DNA of 64,000 nt from Saururus chinensis (GCA_035235625.1 CP141144.1:24239014-24303013), one strand, 5' to 3'; positions 1-12,855 are shown, numbered from the stretch's first letter. A program made the numbers and translations. The notes: a model not told the origin generated them from the letters alone.

Positions 1-1950
1 TCGGACGGCCAAGTGGCCAAGGATGCTTTTTAAGTAAAATCTTTAAATTTTAAATTTGCCCTTGATGAATCTTTCCATCTGGTTTTCTCCTTATCAGTTG
101 GCCTTTCTTTAAGCTGTCCCCTTTTTAGAGGCAGGTTGTCAAAGACTCGAGTTTCTAGGAATTTTTTTCTTAAAAATTAATATTAAAAATATAATTATAC
201 TATATTAAAAAGCGCCGAGGGTGTCTTTTATTTTAGACTATGTTACCCATAATTTTGTACTAATAATGCTAAATGACCATTCTTACATAACTCTTACCAT
301 TCTTAGATTTTCCTTAAATTCTCTCTTGGACATAGTTACGGCACATGTGAAGAACAATACATTCTTATTAGCAAAGTTTTTTGAGTTTTATCAAAACTGC
401 CTCTCGTTATCACGACTGGTTTTAAAATATTTGAAAATTCACATATTGTTGACCTCAAGAACTCTATATGTTATACAACAATAAAAAAACTGCATACTCA
501 CAAGAATTTTATTTTTTATCTTGTTGTGAACTTTTTAGCTATTACATATAATAGATTAATATAAAGGCTATCCTCCTCCACTGACCAACCAAAGGCCCAA
601 GACGGATTAATGAAATAGGGATTCTGTAGGACTCTAAGTCATCATGAGACAGTTTTTCATTAGTACCAGTCTAAAAGCATCTAATAATGGTTGGTTAGTA
701 TGCAATCTATTGTGATAATTCATTAGCCCCTCTTAAGGCCAAACTTATCTCTACTAGAATCTATATTTATACAATATATTGGCCAAGCTGAGTTGTCATC
801 ATACTTTGTTTATTGAAGTCATGGATGCCTTGAGTTTTCACTAGAAAAAATATTTGATGAGCCCCCAAGAGGCTACAGTCGAACTAGAGTCAAGAGAAGT
901 GAAGCAACAAATAGCTTACAAATCGTTTAAATGTTCTTCAAATATTTAAATTTCTAAAGGTAAAAAAATAATTGTGCAGCTTGAGTAGAATTCGTTGCCT
1001 TGGGTGATAAAAGATATATTATAGTTTCAATGTGAAGTACAATAGCAATTTCATTTATTTTTGCGGGTGATGATTACCAATTAGTTGATGCAAAGGCATT
1101 TACAATTTTGGGGAATCAATTGAAATGATATAATCATGTTTGGAGTGGATCCCACGTGCATCTTGCACCTGCATACTTACTATTTTAAAAAAGCTGTGGT
1201 GATTCATTTTTCTTAAGTAGGCTAAGCATCTGTCTTACTCATCCCGTATAGGCATCACCAATGACCAAAGTTAGCACACACAAAAAAGTTGTGTTACACG
1301 TGAGAAAAAAATAATTACCATGATAATGTAAAAAAGTCTAATGAGAACTAAGATGACTGACCAAATAAATAGTGTAAGAGATCTACTTTTTTAACAATTG
1401 TCATTTTTTTAAAGTAATATTTGGGCAAAAAAAATATTGTCATTTAATGATCAAATCCCACATATGATGAACACATTATAGAAAAGCATAACATAGATGT
1501 CACAACATTGAGAAAAGATGAAAAAAAGTCTTGGATGGACGATTGACATCTACTCAATCAAACCTTTTAACATTTAAAAAACAAAAAAAGAAAATTATGT
1601 ATGTGGCATGAAAAAGTATATGGCAATGAACATAAGAAAAATGTAAGCACATAGATTGCAAACTAAAACACATTAAAGACAAAAATGTAGGTAAATCATA
1701 CTATAATATAAAACAAATTCGTTAATTATAGAACTTTCAATTTCTAATTATTTGACCCATATTTTATATCATTCATCCATTTTTTACCCTTATTTAACCC
1801 ATCCTAATCCCTAAAGAGCCAAAGATATTAGAATCTTAATCATTATTTTTTTAGGTTATGTTGATTTTAACTTATAATATTATATCTTACACTCTTAAAC
1901 TCGAATTAGCCTCTTCTTGGTATCATTAGAAAGCTTTCAACGAGCACTAT
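1..1950. other. AT-rich non-coding stretch, nothing recognised
   Basis: No open frame here resembles a known protein, and the longest (87 codons at 221-484) is low-complexity. I see no inverted or tandem repeat of note. It is probably old decayed transposon sequence, but nothing in it supports a family assignment. Confidence 0.5.
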
Positions 1951-2688
1951 TGTCATGCCCCAGCACCACCCAACCTAAGCCGAACCCAATCCAAGGGCAA
2001 GTCAAGCATGCGGGGCAACGGTAATTGACAGATTAACATATAGTAGAAGACAGCCCCTCGAACGGGTGATTCACATAATATAGTGGCGCACCTAATGTCC
2101 TTTGAGCAATAGTAATCATGATAGCAAAGAGGATAGTAATCTATCATAATCCTCATACGACCCACATAAAAGACAACTCTAGAGCCCACACATGGCTGAA
2201 AAATCAGAGAAGTTTAGACAAGTCTAAAGACAATAGATAAACTAGAGCATAATACATAATCCACCTATAGCGTTCTCTAGTATCTGAAACAAGAAGATCA
2301 GAAAAATATAACGTCATCAGAATTCCACGAAGGCTAATCCCACGAGTACCCATGTCGTCCCTTGTATAAAGTGTTATGCGCGTCTGCACGTCGCACTGTG
2401 TAGCCCTAAAGTAAATCACAAAAGAGGGGTGAGTACATAACTTAGTAATGGTTTGAAAGCGGTAATATTAATAAAAATATCATCACAACATGACATCATG
2501 ACAATTCATATCCATAAATGACATGGTATATCCTTTTTTTATCATTCCCCTTACAAAACCCCTACTTATTCATAAGTAAAAGATCTAGCATGCATGTCAC
2601 ACATCTCACAAAAATAATAGGGCATAAACAATCATAATATGTCCCAACACCCATCCTGCATAACTAATGAATCTCATCCAATCACAAT

Positions 2689-2969
2689 CATGCATAATAT
2701 TCCACATAATCCGCATGAGAAGTGTCACTAACACACTTTCTAATCATGCATAAACATCACATAAGCCTGCATGTATGAGTGTCTCAAACATACTAATCTA
2801 ACATATATAAACATCACATAAGTCTACATGAGAGTGTCTCTACCAAACTTTCAGATCATGCACAAACATCATATAAGCCTGTATGTATAAGTGTCTCAAA
2901 CACACTAATCTAACATGCATAAACATCACATAAGTCTGCATGTATAAGTGTTTAAACACAATAATCTAT
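2689..2969 (+). repeat. Tandem array, about 56-bp unit, five copies
   Basis: Units start near 2689, 2745, 2802, 2857 and 2914, each opening catgcataa-like and containing cacataagcctgcatg. A partial copy begins at 2970. The same period and a related sequence occur at the matching place in unit B (59109-59385), so the array belongs to the family. Confidence 0.75.
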
Positions 2970-3060
2970 CATGCATATCTACAAACAGAGAAAATAAACA
3001 TGCTTCTCTAAACTGGAGCCATCGAGCAACTCTTGTCAGATAGACTTGCTCTTTGAGAGC

Positions 3061-3190
3061 GAAGCCCTTGAGCAACACTTGCCCATCAAGGCCGAAGCCC
3101 TCGAGCAACCCCTGCCTTTCAAGCCTAAACTCCCAAGCAACCCCTGCCCATCAGAGCTGAAGCCCTCGAGCCGCCTTGCTTGTCAAGACC
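3061..3190 (+). repeat. Short tandem array, 33-bp unit, four copies
   Basis: Copies beginning gaagccctcgagcaacc-like start at 3061, 3094, about 3126 and 3159, giving a 33-bp period. The array is GC-richer than its surroundings and lies inside LTR-like unit A. The open frame across it (2926-3108, minus) is a by-product of the period being a multiple of three. Confidence 0.65.
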
Positions 3191-5324
3191 ACAATCCCAA
3201 GCAGCACATATGGTAAGCCGGTGCACTCGAACATACCAGTTGGATTCTCAGGGTCCAAATAATCTCAATATGTTGGTCTCCTTATAACATTTCCACTCTT
3301 CTCAACCCGGGGAGGATCCATATTCCAATTAGGAACTCAAATTGAAATCATGTCCTTTTGGACCAACCAAATTCTGATTAAGCCAATGATTAACAAATCT
3401 GGCACATAATCTCACATCATTGCATCTAATTGATCAATCACGGCTAAACATCGGTAAAGTCTCATTCATGAAGTCTGTTCCATAATGCATGAAATCATGA
3501 TACATACATGAGCAAGATCTGCGTGAATTCCAACACACAGAATGTGCTCCCCATCAGTCCCCACATGCATTATATTCGAGTCTTAAATAACCATGATTTC
3601 ATAATAAATTCCCCACATGTGTGTGTTCATACATTCCTAAGCACATGACCATACTTTGACAATAGCTCATAAGGCAATACACACATACTTTGATAAAATC
3701 TAATCATAGTTACCAAATGAAATCATGGGCGAAATCTATCATAAACCATCATTCCAATCATATGAAATCAAATGCTCAACTCTTACAAGCATAATTATTT
3801 TACACATGAAGCTATAACATGATATCACCATTCACCCGAAATTCATTTATATTATAAGATGACATATCATATCATTGTCATATAATAACCTTGCTGGAAA
3901 CATGCTTCGAACATAAGAATTTCATCAACCATAGGTTTAAGATAATCAATGCTAACATGTCTAACCATAATCATGTAATTCCACATAATCCTTAAGCATG
4001 CTTCATAAATCCCAACATGAATTGCATACCCTTTTAGTAGCTTATTCCAACTCAAAACACTCCACATAAATATTGGAAACAACTTTTGGAAGTAAAAATA
4101 TTGAAATAAGCATTAGAAATAAAATACCCAAAATCTGCAGTGTAGCCGATTGATCGACCTACAAGGGCATTCGATTGGTTAGCCTAAAAATCGGCCTGCA
4201 ACTCCATTTGGCCGATCGATCGGCCTGCAAGGGCGATCGATCGCCATAACGGTAGATCTAGTTCATCTTCATTTTAAAAACCAAACTGAGACACCATTAA
4301 TGGAACTCAAAACCTTTAATCAAAGACTTAAACATCATAAAAATTCAATCAAATATTCCAAAATGCTAATTCAACCCATTATCAACCAAAACCCTAAGAA
4401 ATTAATGCAAAAGATTAACTTTTTACAAAGCTACTATTAAAGCCCTAAACACGAAACCCATTCAAGCAAAATACATAAAAATCAAAATTTGCAAACACAG
4501 TAAGGCTGGGATTAAAACTCATTACCTTTCACCTTGTTTTGAGTCAAATTAGCTCCCTAATCACCTCCGAAACCTTCCAAAAATATGATTTTTATTAATA
4601 CCCACCTAAATCTGATTTAGAACTTGAAAATCATTGGAAACATCTTAGATCTAGAGCTTTAGAGACTTAAAAACAAAAATTTAAAAGTTAGGGTTTGAAG
4701 TATAAGTGTAAATAAGTAATTTAATGACTTGAAAATGAATTGAATCAATGAAGAAGGATGAGATTATAAGAAGTTTATGAGAAACCCTAATGATTGAGTA
4801 AAGATTAAAGAAATCTTACCTCTAATCAGTTTCCTCTTTTAACGTAATGGGGATTAGGCTACTGATTCCCTGGCTTAGCCCTTTCCCAAATTGGAAGGGG
4901 TCAGCCTCTTTCCTTTTATAAGAAAGAATGGGTTAGGCCTAAATAAACTTGGGGTGTAAATAGAACTATTAACTAAAAGTAGGTAATTTAGCCACTTAAA
5001 CCCATATTAAGACCAACAAAATTTCTAATGACTTGTTTTGATGTATGAACATTTTGGACCAAAAACCCCAAATTTGACAATGGGGCCCACAGGGGGTCTA
5101 GCCAAACCCTAATTTTTAAAAATTTTATAAAAATTTTAAAAATTCACAATTGACTCAAATTCACTTAAAACCCATAAATATAAAGCTGGTTTTGGTTAAA
5201 ACCTTTAGAAAATGCCCAAATTTCAAAAATTATTTATAACCGATCAAAATTGACATTAAACCACACAAAAGCAATTAAACATAATGAATTTAAACTGGTT
5301 CAAGTTTAGGGATCTTATAACTAT

Positions 5325-6249
5325 CAAATGAGATCCCACATAATTATGATTTATTAAACTCTTTTGTAGGCTCCCCATATATAGCAAAGTTCTCAATAAT
5401 ACTTTTTAATATTTTTGTATATATTATACATATTTTGATTTGTAAATTTTTAATGCCTTTGGTACCCTCCTCCCCCTCCAAAGAGCTATATTAAATGAGA
5501 CCCGTTGTCAAACCAATCTTGAATATGAATAATGTGCTCCACGACACAAATCTCTTTAGCACCATTGTCTTTGCTGACCTATGATATAATGTTTTACGTA
5601 TGATATTTGGATTGATAGTTGCCTACTACAAGTGTATATAAGTTAATATACAACTTGTGTGTATAACCTTAGATGCCTAATGCATTATTTTGGGGTACCC
5701 ATTCATCATATCAAGTGGTCTCATATGCATGACTTAGGGTTCATTAACCCTTACTTACTAGTGCATAGTTGACACTTCAATCACATCATCAAATGCCTCA
5801 AATCATGCATTTGTATATATAATAATCATAGCATTAATCATTGATATATTATTTTTAGGAAAAATATAACAAGCATCACTACCAGTAACCTTATCAACAA
5901 GTTGGCTACCCTGCTACTGACCATTGGTGACTTGATTGACATGTCAACTACTTCACTAATGACTTTCTATAGGTTTATTGACATGTCGAACCCTGCCGAG
6001 AGTAAACTAAACATGTCATTGGAAACCTAATTGACAGATCAATTACCTTATTAATTATCATCTATGAGTTTAATGACACATCTCTATTGACAGTGAGATG
6101 GCTATGAGTCTACCTCCTTCATCAACGCTATACCAACGCATCAGCTCCACTACCAATGGCCAAAATTCCATGCATGCAAAGTATTATTCATCTCTTCTTT
6201 TTACTGATGCATCCAATCACACATCGGTGATCATACCAACTACCTAATA
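5325..6249. other. Intergenic, no gene seen
   Basis: AT-rich sequence between LTR-like unit A and the repeat ending at 6877. I see no coding similarity. It may include more of the 6250-6877 element, but homology to its relative at 54876 stops near 6250. Confidence 0.4.
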
Positions 6250-6877
6250 ATTAAGACCAAGTACTCAAGAATTGATTTCAAAACATATTTTTGACATAAA
6301 ATCCAATGAAAAACTTTTCATAATGATGAATTAAGGTACTTTAACCATAATTCCTACGAAGAAAAACAAAATCCCAAATACTTCATTAAAACCATGTTAA
6401 TCATTGAAATTCTTTTACTTACAACAAAAATACCTGTTCATAATCCCAAAGAACTCTAAATAAACCCAAATTAGATCATTTAATTTAAGATTTGGAGTTT
6501 AGAAAGCAATTCGGCCTTGAAGCGCAAATCTTCCTTCTCTTCTTGGCAATCGTTCTTCCTGAATAGCCTCCGAATGCTCTCCCACATGTGCTTGTCCCCT
6601 CCCTAAACTCCTTTTCCTACTAAGAGTTGGTTTTTACTTCTTTAAATATTGAGATAACTACTCCTGAAGTCTAAAAATTCATAACCATTTCGTATTCCGT
6701 GATAACTGCGTAATTGCAGTTTTTGTAGACACCTATCGACGCATCGATGCTCATCAACAGAATAGTTCAATTTCATCGATAGCACCATCGACGTGCCGAT
6801 GGTCAATGATAATTGGACCAAAATATTTTTTTATTATAAAAAGAGTGAATTTTCTTTGGTAAAATTGGGGTGTCACA
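6250..6877 (-). repeat. LTR-like repeat D (TGTGACACCCC start, minus orientation)
   Basis: Read on the minus strand from 6877 this starts TGTGACACCCCA and runs through matched blocks also found on the plus strand at 54876-55510. Shared blocks include GTAGTTATCTCA-TATTTAA, GTGGGAGAGCA and AATTATGGTT-AAGTA-CTTAATT. The TATTTAA block followed by G-rich sequence looks like an LTR promoter region. The far end is not resolved. Its role as an LTR is inferred from the TG start and the promoter-like block. Confidence 0.5.
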
Positions 6878-7389
6878 TATGTAAAAGATGAGAAAGAAGG
6901 TGTTTTATCAAGTCATCAAACATTAAGTGCCACAAGAGCTTAGGTCTCCTAACTCACACCATAGCTCAACACAAGACTCAAGTATATGACAAATTAGTTC
7001 AAACAATGTGGATAGTGATTCACCTATAAGAAATGTATGTTCACTTTAAAAATTATATGATGAATGTAATGTTGTATTTTTTATATGGTCTAACAAAATT
7101 TGAAGTTGCTTCAAGAGAAGAAATTTGGATAATAAAATTAATATGATTGAAAAGAATATGACATGAGATTTAGATGACAAACATGAAGATGTGATTGACT
7201 TGAATGAGTGTATAAAACAAAGTTCAATGGGAAGACTCAATTCAAGAATACAAAGCAAGGCCAGTTACAAAAGGGAATTCACAACAACCTAGCATTGACT
7301 TCAATGAAATCTAAACTCTTGTTACGAGAATGAGAATTACAAGAATTATTCTTGCACTTGATGCTCAATTGAATACACAAATATATCAA

Positions 7390-8300
7390 TTTTAATGTCA
7401 AATCAGCCTTTTTGAATGGAGAATTTGAAGAAGAGGCTTATCTTGAACAACCATAAGGATACAAAGAAAGAGAAAGTCTACAAACTTTACAAAGCTTTGT
7501 ATAGATTCAAATAAGCTCTAAGAGTATAAAATAGCAAGATTGGTAAGTACTTGAAATAAAATAGATTCCAAATAAGTCCAAATGAGTCATCTCTTTATGT
7601 TAAGAAAGAAGGTATGCATGATTTTATTATTTTTTTCTTTATGTTAATGATTTAATTTATACTACTAATAGTCTAAGAATGATAAAAGAATGGAAGTATG
7701 CTATTGAAAGAGAATATGAGATGATTGATTTTAGGCTCATGACATATTTTCTTGGATTCAAATGAAACAAAAAGAAGGTGAACTATTCTTATGTGAAGAT
7801 GATTTGTTGTAAAAGTTCAATTTGACTAATTGAAAAAAAAATAGTTACTCTCATAGCCATGAATGAGAAATTGTCAAAAGATAATGAATGTAATTTGGTG
7901 AATGAATCATCTTATAGAAGTTATGTCAGCTCATTAATATATTTGACAAACATATGACCCAATATTATGCATAGTGTGAGCATTTTTACAAGGCATGTGA
8001 GCAAATCAAGTAAAATTTATTTTTGAGGTAGCAAAGAGGATTTTGAGGTATTTAAAATGAATAAAGAATTTTAGGCTAAAATATGATTTTAAAAACAAAA
8101 TAATTTGATTAGTTATTCCAATAGTGATTGGGGCAGTTGCATTGATGATAGAATAAACACTTTCAGTGAGCTAATAGAGAAAGATAAAATTGAATTTAAG
8201 TTCATCTAGACTAAAGATTAATTAGCCAATACATTCACCAAAATGATAATAATTAAAAAATTCATATGCTTTATAAATCTTATGAAAATTAAAAATTAGT
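7390..8300 (+). pseudogene. Ty1/copia pol remnant (RT to RNase H)
   Basis: Conceptual translation, with many stops and frameshifts, gives pieces of copia reverse transcriptase: KSAFLNGEFEEEAYLEQP near 7400, KVYKLYKALYRFK near 7480 (canonical KLxKALYGLKQAP), and a segment like FLYVNDLIYTTN near 7640 (canonical YVDDLI). RNase H-like pieces follow (SYSNSDWGSCIDDR near 8110, LANTFTKM near 8225). The order is right for copia RT-RH. The active-site YVDD appears as YVND. No gag, integrase or LTR is attached. This is dead sequence. Confidence 0.75.
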
Positions 8301-8603
8301 GCTAAAGGTCCATTATTAATTTATAATTTTCATAAACACGGGGACTTGCATATACTAACTTTATGAGAACGGTAAAATTGACACCTTTATTCCTTCTCAA
8401 AAGATAGTTTGGACAAGAAAAAAGCTATAATAATTTTTTTTATTCCTTTCCATCTTATGGTCACAATAGTAAACTTGCTTTTTACTCCATTTTCTTTTAT
8501 TATTTTACATTTCTCCACTATGTTCTCCCATCTATAATATTTTTTTACCCCTCTCAGCTAAGTGACAACAACAACGGTCAAAAAGGACGTCGCTATTGTA
8601 TTA

Positions 8604-9745
8604 TTCCCTCCGTCCTATATTAATAGCTTCAATAGAAAAAAATTATATTTTTTATTAATTGCTCCATTTCGCTGAATTTAATTCTCCAAATGTCTTTAAT
8701 GCTTCTCATGAAAACCTATTTATATTCGTCCGCTCCATTTTATTCTTCATTAATTCAGAACCTCACTTTTATAGTTTGCGGCATTTTCTTCTTCTCTGTC
8801 TAGTTGCGATGATAGTAATTGCCTTCACTAGCAAATTAAGTGATGACAATCTGTTTACCCACTTTTTGGATGGATGAGCAAATGTCGTTAGTTCATGGGA
8901 AAATGCTCTATAAAGAGGGAGAGCCTTCTCCCACACTCTTACTGCTGGATACCCGCAACATGGTGACGACAATCAACTCTCCCGTGACGAATCGTCTTCT
9001 TCAGCGAAAGCCCGATTGAAGCAGGGTTCCTTTGCTTACGCTCTCACCTATTCGATGAACCCCATATGTCCGACCCAACCATCCCTCCCTCACCCTCCTG
9101 CTCCTCCCTGACTAACTGTTACTTGCCAGACCCTGCGGCCAAGGCTCCCCCCTCGAATAGGTCCTACAGACCCTCCTGCTCGGGATCCTCTTCCTTCAAG
9201 GAGGAGTCTGGACACTATGTCGAAGAAGAGACGCTACTGTCGGTTTGCATGTATGGTGGGTCCGTGTTGTTAGATGTAACATCTAGCGTCGACAGACGCA
9301 ATGACGAAGGCGCATGCTGGTGGAGCAGCTACTAGGAGTAGCTGCCATTGGACAAGAATGACTCGGGGGAGATGGTGTTGCACGGCAACCGCCTAGGAGA
9401 TGGCTCATGTGGTTCAGCTGGAGACGAAGCCTAAGCCACAAGCGGCCAACAAAAAGGCTGTTATGGAGGTGGCAATGGGCAAGCGGAAGTAGGGGGAAGG
9501 TCCATGGTACCGAGGATTGAGAGGGAGGCAAGTTCATTGCCCAAGGGCTCATCACTGCAAAGGAGCTCATCCAGACCCTTCATGATCGTTGCGAGTACCA
9601 ACAGAGCCGAGAGAGTGGGACAATGCGGTGGAAAGCACCAGCTGAGCCTGTTTTAGTGTTAGATGCTTGAAAGAGAGACGTGGTTACTATGTTAATAAAA
9701 ATAATAAAAAATAGATAAAGAGGTATTAAAATAGGATGGAGGGAG
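8604..9745. mobile_element. Stowaway/Tc1-mariner-like element, 1.14 kb, with GC-rich cargo
   Basis: The termini are inverted repeats: left TTCCCTCCGTCCTATATTAA, right (reverse complement) CTCCCTCCATCCTATTTTAA. TA dinucleotides flank both ends (8602-8603, 9746-9747). The paralogous locus near 12840 lacks the insert, reading straight from GCTATTGTA into the T-rich tract, so it marks the empty site. The CTCCCTCCGTCC terminus is typical of Stowaway/mariner elements. At 1142 bp it is long for a MITE. Its centre (about 8900-9660) is much GC-richer than the region, with a TATA-like ctctataaaga at about 8907 and an ATG about 50 bases on. I recognise no mariner transposase; the cargo may be captured host DNA. 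Confidence 0.75.
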
Positions 9746-9897
9746 TACAACTTTTTTTTTTAATATACAAATCTTATAGTGCGTACAAATAAACTAACGC
9801 GACTGAAAAACCATATCTTATTTCATTCGAGGAAGAATATAGTACAAAGCTAAAACAAATACTGAATGAGAACACGCTTGAGTTCAGCCTTGTGACA

Positions 9898-10261
9898 TTA
9901 ACTTGAAGACAGTGGAAAACCAATCCCCTTGCGGCTAGGAGGGAATCTGGCAAAGACCATGCTGCCAAAAACTCCAGTCGCCACCGGCAGCGACGTAAGC
10001 ACCTCCTGCGCCTCTGTTGGCGGACTCAGGCAAAAGCAGGTGACAACATTCTAATCGAACAATGAAATTGTAGCGAAGATCAGTACTGACATGATAGCAT
10101 GCACGAAGTCCTCGAACCTTAGCCGGTACTTTGCCGCCTCTACTGCCGACGGGCCGGCAACGATCCTTCGATAACCAATAGTTCCCGGACGGTTATCAGT
10201 CCATACCGAACCCTCCCATTCGCATCTCGGAAGCTATCTGTGAAGGTGAGCAGCATGCAGG
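9898..10261 (-). pseudogene. 5'-truncated DMP (DUF679) pseudogene
   Basis: The minus-strand translation matches the C-terminal half of the DMP gene at 19461-20108. It covers the region from the TFTDSFRD motif to the C-terminal GIGFPLSSS and its stop codon. There is a frameshift near 10160 (the ELLVIEGS segment runs out of frame) and a nonsense TAG replacing the residue after LFD. Homology ends abruptly near 10262, exactly where the foldback repeat starts, and the N-terminal half is nowhere nearby. The 3' flank also matches that of the intact copy apart from the element at 8604-9745. It is a duplicate that lost its 5' half. Confidence 0.85.
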
Positions 10262-10263
10262 AG

Positions 10264-11926
10264 AAGAGAGAAGAGTATGGAAAGGGAAACAAAAGGTTAA
10301 TTGTGTGCTTGGGACATCCATTGGGATGCAAGTAATAGGAAATATAACTTTGACAATGCGAAAACAAAACTAATTTAATCACTTTTCAAGTTTTTCATTT
10401 CAGTTTTTCAGGATTTACGTTTTCCAATTTTTTAGTTTTTCAGTTTCCAGTTTTCCGGTTTTTCAGTTTGACAGTATGCCAATTTTCCAGTTTTCCCTTT
10501 AACACATGGATTATTCTAGTAGATGCAAGCATATATATAGGGTTCCTCCTATTTTTCTTCTTATGTTGTGAAGCTAATTTAGGCTCTTTTAGGATTTTTG
10601 GTCATATGTTGTTTCCAAATTATCTAGTTTTCAGTTATCCAGTTTTTTAGTTTTATAGTTATTCAGTTTTATAGTTTTTCAATTTTCCAATTTTTTAGTT
10701 CTCTAGTTTTTTAGAAATGTTGCATCTCTAGGAGATGAAACAAGAGTCATATGCAATCACACAAAATAACTAATCTAATCACTGACCCTAATTAACAACA
10801 TTTTGAAAATGGTGTTCCATTCACACTCAACAAGTTCTTCAATGATTCTGGAATTATTGTCCACATGGCTGCCCATTGCTCTAACTATGGTAGCTTGCCA
10901 TGTTCACGTTTAAATGTAATTCATTTATCCAATGCATCCTTGCAGTCATGCACAAGTAGTATCTGCAAACACATTACTATGTACCTTAGCTTCACAAGAT
11001 TCAATTGACACTTATCCACTTCATAGTTATCCTATTGATAGTTATTTAGTTGACAGTTCATAGTTTTTTGTATGAAAAAAAAGACTTATTAGGAAATAAA
11101 CTAAGTAGAATATATAGTCCTTAACCTAGCAAGTAAATTTACTAGTTAACTATAAAACTGAATAATTGGTCATTTGCAAGTTACAAATTTTAAAACCTAA
11201 AGTAAATTTTGCTACTTCATGTTGCGAGACTCCTAGTTTGGTCGTATAACCAAAATGTGGGGAAGTTTCAAAGGTTAACCTATTTGTAACTTATCTATGT
11301 GAGAATTGAATCTTATATTCGCTTGTTGTTACTGGGGTACTCACATTGGGCTGGGTGGATGTTTTTGTGAATTAAGGTCAATGATTAGATTGGTTATTTT
11401 GTGTGATTGCATATGGCTCTTGCTTCATCTCTTATAGATGCAACATTTCTAAAAAGCTAGATAACTAAAAAACTGGAAAAGTGAAAAACTATAAAACTAG
11501 ATATCTATAAAACTGAATAACTATAAAACTAAAAAACTTGATAATTGTAAACTAGATAATTTTGGAAACAACATATGACCAAAAATCCTAAAAAAGCCTA
11601 AATTAGCTTCACAACATAAGAAGAAAAATGGGAGGAACCCTATATATATATATATATATATATGCTTGCATCGATTAGAATAATCCATGTGTTAAAGGGA
11701 AAACTGGAAAATTGACATACTATCAAACTAAAAAACCAGAAAACTGGAAACTGAAAAACTAAAAAACTGGAAAACGTAAATCCTGAAAAACTGAAATGAA
11801 AAACTTGAAAAGTGATTAAATTAGTTTTGTTTTCGCATTGTCAAAATTATATTTCCTATTACTTGCATCCCAATGGATGTCCCAAACACACAATTAACCT
11901 TTTGTTTCCCTTTTCATACTCTTCTC
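10264..11926. repeat. Large foldback element, arms over 500 bp
   Basis: The arm at about 10264-10795 is the reverse complement of about 11372-11926. It shares long runs such as the stretch around ttaattgtgtgc (10298) and its mate near 11890, and gatgcaagcatatata (10521) with its mate near 11670. The arms carry many phased ttttccagtttttcag-like motifs. The right arm has a (TA)n expansion at 11641-11663 that is short in the left arm. The loop, about 10796-11371, has no recognisable gene. The outer left end coincides with the break in the DMP pseudogene, suggesting insertion there. No target duplication is evident, and CAG-TTTT-rich sequence continues right to about 12010. Confidence 0.75.
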
Positions 11927-12162
11927 ATATCATATCAATAATCCAATTTTCTACTTTTTCAGTATTTCAATGATCCAGTGTTCTAATTTTTCAGTTTCCA
12001 GTTTTTCAGCTACCCAGAAAATCTACTTGCAAAAACTACATAATGTCCAAGATATAACTAACCCAAAATAATATTTTCATCAAATAACACCTTTTTAATC
12101 ATCTAAAATAACCTAAACCAATCTACTTGGTGGAAGGGAAATAAATTACTAGGTCTTCGGAG

Positions 12163-12300
12163 CTCAAAGATGTGAAGACCCGGAGAAAAGAAGCGGAGAA
12201 GATGAAGCAGCTCGAAGATGTGAAGACCCAAAGAAAAAAAATAGAGAAGAAAAAAGCGGCTGGAAGATGTGAAGACCCAGGGAAAACAAGCATAGAAGAT
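12163..12300 (+). repeat. Tandem repeat, about 49-bp unit, three copies
   Basis: Copies of ctcgaagatgtgaagaccc with a purine-rich tail start at 12163, 12211 and 12260. They create a spurious Ser/Phe-rich frame on the minus strand. Confidence 0.75.
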
Positions 12301-12735
12301 GAAGCAAACTAAAAAAATGAAAATATGAGGAAGAAGAATCTACCCAGGAGGAGGAAAAATTATTGTGAGATGAAGTCTTACAGGAGAAGAAGAAGAAGAA
12401 GACATCTTTTTTCTGGGCTGAGCAACAGATCTGCCATATTTTTCCCATCGGCTTGTCATATAATGAAGAAGAGGGTAGTTAAGTAAAATTCCTTTACATG
12501 CTTACAAGTTCCCACGTGAGCAAGTCTACTTTGGTAAAAAGTAGAAACTTGCTCACATTTTGGTTATTTGACCAAAGTAGGAGTCTACTTTGGTCAATTC
12601 CTCTTAAAAGAACCTTTAAAAGTTTAGTCGGTGTACCACGAAAATGATGATAAGATCAGCCTTAAAAGAACCCCTTTGACATTTATCACTCATCTCCATA
12701 AGTGACTTAAAAAGATAAATTTAATCCCGGGTGGA

Positions 12736-12855
12736 CTCTTCACGTGACTACTCTAAAATAGGCTAAGAAAAAGGACCGTCGCTATTGTACTAACCACTCT
12801 TCACGTGATCACTCATGTAGGCTAACAAAAAGGACCGTTGCTATTGTACTAACCA
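12736..12855 (+). repeat. Tandem duplication, about 61-bp unit, two copies
   Basis: Two copies starting ctcttcacgtga (12736 and 12797) each end in gctattgtactaacca. One equivalent copy sits at about 8570-8600 beside the DMP pseudogene, so the doubling happened in this locus after the locus duplication, or was lost in the other. Confidence 0.75.

Larger units (their letters stand above)
1951..5319 (+). repeat. Giant LTR-like unit A (probable solo LTR, 3.4 kb)
   Basis: The unit begins TGTCATGCCCC and is flanked by an exact 5-bp direct repeat, actat, at 1946-1950 and 5320-5324. That fits an LTR target-site duplication. A relative in opposite orientation lies at 56615-60041: both share the TGTCAYGCCCC start, a roughly 56-bp tandem array about 0.7-0.9 kb in, a GGGGTGAGT-like block, a GATCG-rich repeat and a GGGGCCCAC-type block near the far end. 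I see no coding capacity, primer-binding site or polypurine tract, so this is probably a solo LTR. The 3' end reads TTATA rather than the canonical CA, which I take as a mutated end. Seen directly: the ends, the duplication and the relative. Inferred: LTR identity. Confidence 0.65.

Noticed and set aside
12164..12448. 94-codon Ser/Phe-rich frame
   Set aside because: Arises from the purine-rich 49-bp tandem repeat.
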